Shown here: piece by piece, positions 1-7,690 of the stretch | Layout: every line of letters begins with the position of its first letter | Numbering within the stretch: the stretch's first letter is position 1 | Assembly: GCA_029068395.1 (NCBI GenBank) | Contig: JAIECQ010000015.1 | Span: 1-35,358 of the forward strand | Direction: 5' to 3' | Source: Rikenellaceae bacterium | Lineage (GTDB): Bacteria > Bacteroidota > Bacteroidia > Bacteroidales > Rikenellaceae | DNA length: 35,358 nt | Program-made: the position numbers and the translations under genes | Notes under the pieces: model-generated | Database searches by the model: none | Told to the model about the DNA's origin: nothing | What the model saw: the letters and a program-made list of their open reading frames with translations, nothing else

Positions 1-560
1 CATGCCCGGCATTACGAAGTATGCCGTAAGCCAAAATTCCTTGTGTCCGGGCTGAGGAACGAAGCCCGAGCGGCCCGGAGCCTCCGCCCACGGAGGGCCG
101 CAGCCCCGCACAGTAATATATATGACAGTGAAGTATGAACAGTGATGATGCACATGACTTTCATGCTGTGCCCTCCGCAGGCCCCGGGTCGCTCTCCGCT
201 GTGCCGGGGGTTACGGCTGTGCTGACCTTATGCTTTGCCGTGCTGCTGTTATTGTTTCTGCTTTGCTTCCGCGTTTTTCCGTCGAGAGTCCTGCCCCTGT
301 TGAATATCCTTCAGGCACTCACTTTAAGGGCCAAAAACAGCTATCCCATAAATGTGTGAGACGTATGTCGAAACACATTTATGGGATAGCTGTACTTATC
401 CGCTTAGTTGTTCCTCAAAAATATCAAAACGGGGTCCGTGACCCCTCCCCCGGAAGGGCCGCCGGAGGCAGTGCCAGCAAACCAAAACGGCAAGTCCAGC
501 AAACCATCACCGGCAGTGCCGGCACACCATCATCCGCAGTGCCGGCAAATAAACGGCACT
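1..560. repeat. Full-length copy 1 of dispersed intergenic repeat (5' GC-rich module, long hairpin, GGGGTC/GACCCC hairpin, degenerate ~23-bp tandem tail)
   Basis: Near-identical blocks at 28977-29540, partially at 21130-21397; starts catgcccggcattacgaagtatgccgtaagccaaaattcc as at 28718 and 28977. May extend left of the window. Confidence 0.85.
337..393. repeat. Perfect 21-bp inverted repeat (337-357 / 373-393) with 15-nt loop gagacgtatgtcgaa
   Basis: ACAGCTATCCCATAAATGTGT / ACACATTTATGGGATAGCTGT read directly. Confidence 0.95.
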
Positions 561-578
561 ATCCGCAAACGGACGCTA

Positions 579-607
579 TTGTATATGGCGAAAACTTCGT
601 ATATTTG
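579..607 (+). promoter_or_regulatory. Putative Bacteroidetes-type promoter (TTG at 579-581, TATATTTG at 600-607) for the MATE gene
   Basis: Match to TTTG...TAnnTTTG consensus, 18-nt spacing, 18 nt before ATG 626. Confidence 0.55.
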
Positions 608-625
608 CGCACTAAATGTATTCAA

Positions 626-1966
626 ATGGACGTTACCGATAGCCCCTCAAAGCTGGGGATGCTCGACATAAAGAAGTTGCTGATACAATATGCAGTACCC
701 TCCATCATAGCGATGACGGCGGCATCGCTCTACAACATGGTGGACAGCATGTTCATAGGTCACGGCATAGGAGCCGAGGGACTCACGGGACTGTCGCTCA
801 CGCTGCCTTTGATGAACATATCGTCGGCGTTCGGCTCTCTTGTAGGCATTGGAGGAGCCACCCTCATGTCGGTCAAGTTGGGGCAAAACGACATTGACAA
901 GGCGCGCATAATATTGGGCAACGTTGTTTTGATGAACATCATAACGGGTCTGCTGCTCTCTGTGGTGTCGCTTCTGTTCCTCGACCCCATACTCTATCTG
1001 TTCGGAGCCAGCGCCGACACCATAGGCTACGCCCGTGACTACATGCGCATCATACTTGGGGGCAACGTCATAACGGCGTCGTTTTTGGGACTCATAGAGA
1101 TGTCACGGTCGACAGGACACCCCACCCGCGCCATGATAGCCATATTGATAGCCGTTGCGCTCAACTCACTGCTCGACTACATCTTCATATTCCTTTTAGA
1201 CATGGGCATCAAGGGTGCGGCAATGGCCACTGTTGCAGCCCAGCTGGCATCGCTGTGCTTTGTCGGCTCCTATTTTTTCAGCAATAAGAACTTCATACGC
1301 TTTGAGCGTAGCATCTTCCGCCTCAACAGAAGCATTGTCGGCGGCATGCTGGCCATAGGACTGTCGCCCTTCCTCATGAACCTGTGCTCCAGCGGCGTTG
1401 TGGCCCTTATCAACCTATCGCTCAAAGAGCATGGCGGCGACGCTGCCATAGGCGCTTACGGCATTGTCAACAGATATGTGCTGCTGTTTGTGATGATAAA
1501 CATAGGCTTCAACCAAGGCATGCAGCCCATAGCGGGCTATAACTTCGGTGCGGGCAAGTATGATAGGCTCAAAAAGGTGCTCAAATACACCATAATATGC
1601 GCCATGAGCACCTCTACCATAGGGTTCCTGCTTGGTGAGCTATGCCCCGGAGCCATCACCAGCATGTTCACCACCAACACCGAGCTTACCGACATTGCCG
1701 AGCGAGGTCTGCGCCTGGTGTTGATACTCTTCCCCTTTGTGGGCTATCAGATGGTGTCGGCAAACTTTTTCCAGTCCATAGGCATGGCCAAGAAAGCCAT
1801 ACTGCTGGCACTGAGCCGACAGCTGCTGTTTCTAATACCGTTTCTTATCATCATGCCGCGCATTATTGGCATTGACGGTGTGTGGCTCTCCATACCCATG
1901 GCCGACTGCATTGCCATCATACTCACAAGCGTGATGCTGTGGCGCGAGCTAAAAAAACTACGATAG
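626..1966 (+). CDS. MATE family efflux transporter
   Basis: Start MDVTDSPSKLGMLDIKKLLIQYAVPSIIAMTAASLYNMVDSMFIGHGIG; typical MATE N-terminus and multiple TM segments. ORF-track upstream part (230-625) lies in repeat/promoter DNA. Confidence 0.9.
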   Translation: MDVTDSPSKLGMLDIKKLLIQYAVPSIIAMTAASLYNMVDSMFIGHGIGAEGLTGLSLTLPLMNISSAFGSLVGIGGATLMSVKLGQNDIDKARIILGNVVLMNIITGLLLSVVSLLFLDPILYLFGASADTIGYARDYMRIILGGNVITASFLGLIEMSRSTGHPTRAMIAILIAVALNSLLDYIFIFLLDMGIKGAAMATVAAQLASLCFVGSYFFSNKNFIRFERSIFRLNRSIVGGMLAIGLSPFLMNLCSSGVVALINLSLKEHGGDAAIGAYGIVNRYVLLFVMINIGFNQGMQPIAGYNFGAGKYDRLKKVLKYTIICAMSTSTIGFLLGELCPGAITSMFTTNTELTDIAERGLRLVLILFPFVGYQMVSANFFQSIGMAKKAILLALSRQLLFLIPFLIIMPRIIGIDGVWLSIPMADCIAIILTSVMLWRELKKLR

Positions 1967-1968
1967 AG

Positions 1969-2601
1969 ATGTCAAAGAAAGTTATCATAACCATAGGCCG
2001 ACAGTATGGCAGCGGCGGCAGACGCATAGGTCAAAACCTTGCGCAGATGCTGTCGTTTGACTATTACGACAAATCACTCTTCGACGAGGCTTCACGCACA
2101 AGCGGCATAAAACGCGAATGTTTCGAGCGCAGCGACGAGAAAAACCCCATACCCACCATGGGTATCGAGATGGGTTTCAACGCCATTTACGGTACTCCTT
2201 TCGCTGCCTCGGGCCAGCTGTTTGAAGACAAGATATTCAAGTTTCTCTCAGACACCATATGCAAGATAGCCGACGGTGACAGAGGGGCCGTGATAGTGGG
2301 CCGTTGCGCCGATTACATACTGCGTGGTCGCGACGACCTTTTCTCTGTATTTGTGCACGCCCCCTTGGATGACAGGGTAAGGCGCACCTGCCAGCACGAG
2401 GGACTGTCTGCCAAAGAGGCGCTCGACAAGATAAAGAAGACCGACAAACAGCGGGCTTCGTTCTACAACTTCTACAGCGACGGCAAATGGGGCGACGCCA
2501 CCACATACGACCTGTGCATAGACTCGTCGTTTACAGGCATAGACAAGACCTGCGACCTTCTGGCCTCAGTGGTAAGAACCATCACAGACAATGAGCGATA
2601 A
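1969..2601 (+). CDS. Cytidylate kinase-like family protein
   Basis: MSKKVIITIGRQYGSGGRRIGQNLAQML; P-loop-like start typical of the cytidylate kinase-like family; begins 3 nt after the MATE stop. Confidence 0.85.
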   Translation: MSKKVIITIGRQYGSGGRRIGQNLAQMLSFDYYDKSLFDEASRTSGIKRECFERSDEKNPIPTMGIEMGFNAIYGTPFAASGQLFEDKIFKFLSDTICKIADGDRGAVIVGRCADYILRGRDDLFSVFVHAPLDDRVRRTCQHEGLSAKEALDKIKKTDKQRASFYNFYSDGKWGDATTYDLCIDSSFTGIDKTCDLLASVVRTITDNER

Positions 2602-3943
2602 GAGCACACACATAAGCGGAGGTTTCACATACGGCACCATCTGGAAGGTTGCCTATCCCATCATGTTCGGCAACCTGGCCCAGACCATCATCACCCTCAC
2701 CGATACCGCCTTTCTGGGGCGTTTGAGCGAGGTGGCGCTGGGGGCGTCGGCCATGGCAGGCATCTACTATTATGTCTTCTCCACGCTGGCCTGGGGCTTT
2801 GCCATAGGCATGCAGGTGATAGTGGCGCGCCGTTTCGGCCAGGGTCAGTATCACAAAATAGGACCGCTGTTCGAACACGGTCTGCTCTTCGTAGGCGTGC
2901 TCGGGGTGGCGCTATTCTCGGTGCTTATGTTCCTCTCGCCGGCAATACTCGATTTTCTGATCGACTCGCCCAACGTATATGGAGCGGCCTGCACCTATAT
3001 GACATACAGACCCTGGGGCATAATATTCGTGTGCGTCAACTTCCTGTACCGCTCTTTATATATAGGACTGTCAAACACACGAGTCATCAGCTACACCACC
3101 GCCCTTATGGCCGTTGTCAACATAGTGGGCGATTACGGACTGATATTCGGACACCTTGGCATGCCTCAGATGGGCATCGCCGGTGCCGCCATAGCGTCGG
3201 TGGCTGCCGAGGTGTCGGCAACGGTGTTCTTTACGGTGTTCACCCTGTGCCGTCTGCCGCTTGACAAGTACCGCATCTTCAAGTTCGCCCGCATCAGGCT
3301 GTCGCTGCTGGGTGACATACTTAAGGTCGCCTTCCCCACGATGGTACAGAAATTGCTGTCGTTCGGCTCGTGGCTGGTCTTCTTCGCCATGGTAGAGCGT
3401 CTTGGCGAGAGAGCCTTGGCCATAACCATGACGGTGCGCAGCGTATATATGTTCATCACCATACCGGTGTTTGCCTTCGGAGCGGCATGCAACAGCCTCA
3501 CGAGCAGACTCATAGGCGAGGGACACCAGCAAGAGGTCGGACGCATGGTAGCACGCACCATAAAGCTGTGCTTCATGGTGGTGATACCGCTTTCGGTGCT
3601 CTGCTACATAATACCGCAACACCTGCTGGGCATATATACTGACAATGCCGAGCTTATATCAGAGGCTGTAGACACGCTGCACGTGGTGGCCCTGTGCGCC
3701 TTTGCCATGGGCTTCGGACAGATATGCTTCGACACCGTATCGGGCACCGGCAACACCGCTCATGCACTGGTGCTTGAGTTCGGCGCGCTGGTCTGCTATG
3801 TGGCGTTCATATTCTTCTCGTCGCACATAATGGGCGGACCGGTGTCGTTGGTGTGGGTCAGCGAGATAGTCTACGGCTCAATGGTAGGACTGGTCTCGGT
3901 GGCATACCTCAGAATAGCCCAATGGCAGAAAAAACGAATATAA
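2591..3943 (+). CDS. MATE family efflux transporter
   Basis: GTIWKVAYPIMFGNLAQTIITLTDTAFLGRLSEVALGASAMAG; overlaps upstream CDS by 11 nt. Confidence 0.9.
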   Translation: MSDKSTHISGGFTYGTIWKVAYPIMFGNLAQTIITLTDTAFLGRLSEVALGASAMAGIYYYVFSTLAWGFAIGMQVIVARRFGQGQYHKIGPLFEHGLLFVGVLGVALFSVLMFLSPAILDFLIDSPNVYGAACTYMTYRPWGIIFVCVNFLYRSLYIGLSNTRVISYTTALMAVVNIVGDYGLIFGHLGMPQMGIAGAAIASVAAEVSATVFFTVFTLCRLPLDKYRIFKFARIRLSLLGDILKVAFPTMVQKLLSFGSWLVFFAMVERLGERALAITMTVRSVYMFITIPVFAFGAACNSLTSRLIGEGHQQEVGRMVARTIKLCFMVVIPLSVLCYIIPQHLLGIYTDNAELISEAVDTLHVVALCAFAMGFGQICFDTVSGTGNTAHALVLEFGALVCYVAFIFFSSHIMGGPVSLVWVSEIVYGSMVGLVSVAYLRIAQWQKKRI

Positions 3944-3949
3944 CATACT

Positions 3950-4417
3950 ATGAGACACATTGCCATAATAACCCTTTTTCTTGTCACTGTCTCGTGCCAG
4001 AAGGTCACCTATGACTGTCAGATGGTCATAAACTCGCGTATAGAGACCTCTTCAGGCACCATCGAGCGCCTCGACAACACCGTTGCCTTCGCCTATTACG
4101 GCGACACGCTCGACTATAAGGTAGAGAGTTATCAGCAGGCGGTCAGCGGCCATGTTACCACCTCTAAAGATGGACAGACACGCCCCTTTGACCTACAGGG
4201 CGACTATTCTGCCGAGAGCGGACAGATGACCATACGCAGAATATCCAACCCGGTGGTCTTCATTGTCATGTGCGACACTGAAAACAAAGTGTACGGCTAT
4301 TGTCAACAGAGTATAAGCAAAGGGCTCGACTATGTCTACACCACCTTCACATGCCCGCTGGGGATGCTGGAGACACAAAAAGAGGTAAAGATAGGACAGT
4401 GGTATTACAGCAAATAG
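3950..4417 (+). CDS. Hypothetical lipoprotein
   Basis: Signal peptide with lipobox-like LVTVSC; no recognised domain. Confidence 0.65.
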   Translation: MRHIAIITLFLVTVSCQKVTYDCQMVINSRIETSSGTIERLDNTVAFAYYGDTLDYKVESYQQAVSGHVTTSKDGQTRPFDLQGDYSAESGQMTIRRISNPVVFIVMCDTENKVYGYCQQSISKGLDYVYTTFTCPLGMLETQKEVKIGQWYYSK

Positions 4418-4423
4418 CCGCAC

Positions 4424-5629
4424 ATGAACCGCCGACGTTCCCCTTTCGACACCGCACGTTTCGCCCACTCGCGCAAACGCAGAGTGGCCTTTGTGCTCAA
4501 CATAGCACCGCACTATCGCGGCGCGCTCTTCACGCTTCTCGACCACGACACCGACATAGACTTCTCGTTTTATGCCGGCGAGGAGTCGTCTGACGTCAGC
4601 TCGCTGCTCGACATGCGCACCTTTCTCGGATTCAAGGGCTATCTGCACAACCGATTCAAGAAAGGCAAGCTGGTATGGCAGCACGGATGGTGGCGCGCCC
4701 TGCTGCACCGCTACGACGCCTACATACTCACGGGCAACCCCGGCATAAGGTCCAACTGGCTTCTGATGATAATGGCCCGTATGCTCGGCCGCAGGGTCTA
4801 CCTGTGGAGCCACGGACTCTACGGCAACGAGAGCCGCAGACAACTGCGCCGCAACATGCTATACATGCGCATAGCAGACGGACTTATGCTATATGGCAAC
4901 CACGGCCGCCGCATGCTCTTGCGCGAAGGCTTCAAAAGCGAGTGCATAACACTCATATACAACTCATTAGACTTAGAACGCCAGCGCATGTTGCGCGACA
5001 GGTTTGCCGGCGCCGGCTTCATGCGCAACATCTTCGGCAACGACAACCCCACCATCGCCTTCATCGGAAGGCTGACACCGCAAAAACAGCTTCATCTGCT
5101 CATAGAGGCAGTGGGCATACTCAAACTATCTGGCACCGACGTCAACATAATATTCGTTGGCGACGGCCCCTCAGAGAGCGATCTTGCCGCCCTCGCCCAA
5201 AAGGCCGACATTGAAGAGAGGGTCTTTTTCTACGGCGAATGCTATGACGAAGAGATGATTGCCGCCATACTGCAAAACGCCGTCATGACGGTAAGCCCGG
5301 GCAATGTAGGTCTTACAGCCGTTCAGAGCCTCGCATACGGCGTTCCCGTGATAACGCACGACAACCTGTGCATGCAGATGCCCGAGCACGAGGCTGTACG
5401 TCCCGACCGCACAGGCGACTTTTTCCGTCATGGCGACTCGCTGGCTCTGAGCGAGAAGATAGAAAAGTGGATAGCCATAATGTCAGACCCCGACAGACGT
5501 ATGCAGGTGCGCCAAAACTGCTTCGAGATGATAGACCGTCGTTTCAGTCCCTCGGGTCAGCTCTTGCGCATAAAACGCCGGCTCCTCGCCGACATGTTCC
5601 CGCCCCCTGCCGACACCGCAGCAGAGTGA
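4424..5629 (+). CDS. Glycosyltransferase family 4-like protein
   Basis: PTIAFIGRLTPQKQLHLLIEAV...IIFVGDGPSESDL...VGLTAVQSLAYGVPVITHD: GT-B/GT4 C-terminal motifs. Confidence 0.85.
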   Translation: MNRRRSPFDTARFAHSRKRRVAFVLNIAPHYRGALFTLLDHDTDIDFSFYAGEESSDVSSLLDMRTFLGFKGYLHNRFKKGKLVWQHGWWRALLHRYDAYILTGNPGIRSNWLLMIMARMLGRRVYLWSHGLYGNESRRQLRRNMLYMRIADGLMLYGNHGRRMLLREGFKSECITLIYNSLDLERQRMLRDRFAGAGFMRNIFGNDNPTIAFIGRLTPQKQLHLLIEAVGILKLSGTDVNIIFVGDGPSESDLAALAQKADIEERVFFYGECYDEEMIAAILQNAVMTVSPGNVGLTAVQSLAYGVPVITHDNLCMQMPEHEAVRPDRTGDFFRHGDSLALSEKIEKWIAIMSDPDRRMQVRQNCFEMIDRRFSPSGQLLRIKRRLLADMFPPPADTAAE

Positions 5630-5686
5630 CATCATGGTTGTGGTATGCTATTTGATTAAATAGTGGTCTGTAAAACATTCATCACC

Positions 5687-6277
5687 ATGACAAAAGAGAA
5701 AAAAGAGACACAAGAGGCGGAAAACCAAATAGATACAAGCTGCAACGAGGAAGTTTGCGACACCCCCGACACTCATGAGGAGTGCCCGGAGACTGACAAT
5801 ATGGCAGACGAATGTGACGATGCGACAGACAAAGCGTCAGAACTGGCAGTTGAGGTTGCCCAGTGGAAAGACAAATTCATACGCCTACAGGCCGAGTTTG
5901 ACAACTATCGCAAGCGCACCCTCAAAGAGAAGATGGAGCTGATAGAGTCGGGCGGCAAAGACCTGATGAAATCGTTGCTCGTTGTGCTCGACGACTTCGA
6001 CCGCGCTCAAGAGGCTCTGGCCTCATCAGACAACATAGAGGCACTGCGCGAGGGTGTGGAGCTGATACACACCAAGATGTGCAAGGTGTTGACCGACAAG
6101 GGTCTGTCGCCCATAGAGTCTACCGGCCAAGATTTCAACACCGACTATCACGAGGCCATCACCAAGATACCCGCCCCGAGCGACGAGCTGAAGGGTAAGG
6201 TGGTCGACACCGTCGAGAAGGGTTACATGCTTAAAGACAAAGTTATAAGATATTCCAAAGTGGTTGTAGGAGAGTAA
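5687..6277 (+). CDS. grpE: Nucleotide exchange factor GrpE
   Basis: [42 protein letters not shown]; immediately upstream of dnaJ. Confidence 0.95.
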   Translation: MTKEKKETQEAENQIDTSCNEEVCDTPDTHEECPETDNMADECDDATDKASELAVEVAQWKDKFIRLQAEFDNYRKRTLKEKMELIESGGKDLMKSLLVVLDDFDRAQEALASSDNIEALREGVELIHTKMCKVLTDKGLSPIESTGQDFNTDYHEAITKIPAPSDELKGKVVDTVEKGYMLKDKVIRYSKVVVGE

Positions 6278-6278
6278 A

Positions 6279-7445
6279 ATGGCGGAAAAGAGAGATTATT
6301 ACGAGGTTTTGGGGGTAGGCAAAGATGCCACCGCAGACCAAATCAAAAAAGCCTATCGCAAAGCGGCCATCAAATACCACCCCGACAAGAATCCGGGCGA
6401 CAAAGAGGCCGAAGATAAATTCAAAGAGGCTGCCGAGGCTTACGACGTGTTGAGCAACCCCGACAAAAAGGCGCGTTACGACCGTTTCGGCCACGCAGGC
6501 ATGTCGGGAGGGTTCAGCAGTGCCGATGCCGGCGGTTTTGGTGGCGGCTTCAGCATGAACGACATATTCGACCGCTTCGGCGACATATTCGGAGGCCATT
6601 TCGGCGGAGGCTTCTCAGGCGGTTTCGGCGGATTTGACGGCGGTCGCCGCGTCAACAAAGGCTCAGACCTGCGCGTCAAGGTTAAGGTTACTCTTGCCGA
6701 CATAGCCTCTGGCGTGCACAAGAAGCTCAAAATAAACAAGATGGTCGCCTGCTCGACATGCGGCGGCAGCGGAGCCAAAGACAGTCACAGCTACTCAACA
6801 TGCTCTACATGTCACGGCAGCGGCGTGGTAACGCACGAGGTCAACACCTTTTTCGGGCGCGCACAGACCACGCAGACGTGCCCCACATGCGGTGGCGACG
6901 GCAAGATAATCACCGACAAATGCAAAAGCTGCGGCGGCGAAGGCGTCACCAAGGCCGAAGAGATAATTGAGGTCAACATACCCGCCGGTGTTGGCGAGGG
7001 CATGCAGCTCTCTGTTGCCGGCAAGGGTAACGCGGCCCGTCATGGCGGCATTGCCGGCGACCTGCTGATAGTGATTGAAGAAGAGCCGCATCCCGAGCTG
7101 GTGCGCGACGGCTCTGACCTTATATACAACCTCAAATTAGGCGTCACAGAGGCCATATTAGGCGCCTCTGTCGAGATACCTACCGTCGACGGCAAGGTCA
7201 AGATAAAGATAGAGCCGGGCACTCAACCGGGACGCGTCCTGAGGCTCAAAGGCAAGGGATTGCCCGACATCAACGGATATGGTAAGGGCGACATGCTCGT
7301 GTGCGTCGACATATTCATCCCCAAAAACCTCTCTAAAGAGGAGCAGGCGATGCTCGGCAAACTGTCGGAATCGGAAAACTTCAAACCTAAGAAAAACAAC
7401 AAAGAGCCGAACATATTCCAACGCACGCGCGACTTCTTTAGATAG
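6279..7445 (+). CDS. dnaJ: Chaperone DnaJ
   Basis: J domain with [11 protein letters not shown] region, four CxxCxGxG repeats. Confidence 0.98.
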   Translation: MAEKRDYYEVLGVGKDATADQIKKAYRKAAIKYHPDKNPGDKEAEDKFKEAAEAYDVLSNPDKKARYDRFGHAGMSGGFSSADAGGFGGGFSMNDIFDRFGDIFGGHFGGGFSGGFGGFDGGRRVNKGSDLRVKVKVTLADIASGVHKKLKINKMVACSTCGGSGAKDSHSYSTCSTCHGSGVVTHEVNTFFGRAQTTQTCPTCGGDGKIITDKCKSCGGEGVTKAEEIIEVNIPAGVGEGMQLSVAGKGNAARHGGIAGDLLIVIEEEPHPELVRDGSDLIYNLKLGVTEAILGASVEIPTVDGKVKIKIEPGTQPGRVLRLKGKGLPDINGYGKGDMLVCVDIFIPKNLSKEEQAMLGKLSESENFKPKKNNKEPNIFQRTRDFFR

Positions 7446-7456
7446 ACTATACCTAT

Positions 7457-7510
7457 TTATATATGCAGACAATGCCGGGACAGTTGTTCCGGCATTGTCT
7501 GCATATATAA
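7457..7510. terminator. Perfect 22-bp inverted repeat downstream of dnaJ, probable terminator
   Basis: TTATATATGCAGACAATGCCGG - gacagttgtt - CCGGCATTGTCTGCATATATAA. Confidence 0.7.
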
Positions 7511-7552
7511 CCGACTGACAAACAGCTCATTACAACCGCAATACCTTTTTAT

Positions 7553-7650
7553 GCCGACTAAATTTCAAAAACCGGCATACACAACAAACTGATAAGCAAC
7601 ACTATACAATGCCGAAATCTCTTTTTCAGCCGAGTAAATTTTAAAAACCG
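7553..7650. promoter_or_regulatory. Pair of 22-nt direct repeats (7553-7574 and 7629-7650) upstream of the HzsA-like gene
   Basis: gccgactaaatttcaaaaaccg vs gccgagtaaattttaaaaaccg, 20/22 identical, 76-nt period; second copy ends 12 nt before the -7 box. Confidence 0.45.
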
Positions 7651-7662
7651 CCCGAAAATTCA

Positions 7663-7670
7663 TATATTTG
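7663..7670 (+). promoter_or_regulatory. Putative -7 box TATATTTG
   Basis: Matches Bacteroidetes TAnnTTTG; 20 nt before ATG 7691. Confidence 0.55.
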
Positions 7671-7690
7671 CAAGGCAAAAATATACCTTG

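Noticed and set aside
337-393. Integron attC site
   Set aside because: Perfect symmetric stem without attC core features, and no integrase in the window.
464-556. CRISPR array
   Set aside because: Units are degenerate and contiguous with no unique spacers, and no cas genes are present.
230-625. N-terminal extension of the first MATE ORF
   Set aside because: Overlaps the repeat element and a promoter-like motif; homology-like sequence starts at 626.
3071-3622. Long - strand ORFs inside the MATE gene (3071-3622, 3166-3576)
   Set aside because: Antisense shadows of an unambiguous MATE coding region.
4193-4843. 216-aa - strand ORF over lipoprotein/glycosyltransferase genes
   Set aside because: Antisense to two consecutive + strand genes with better coding character.
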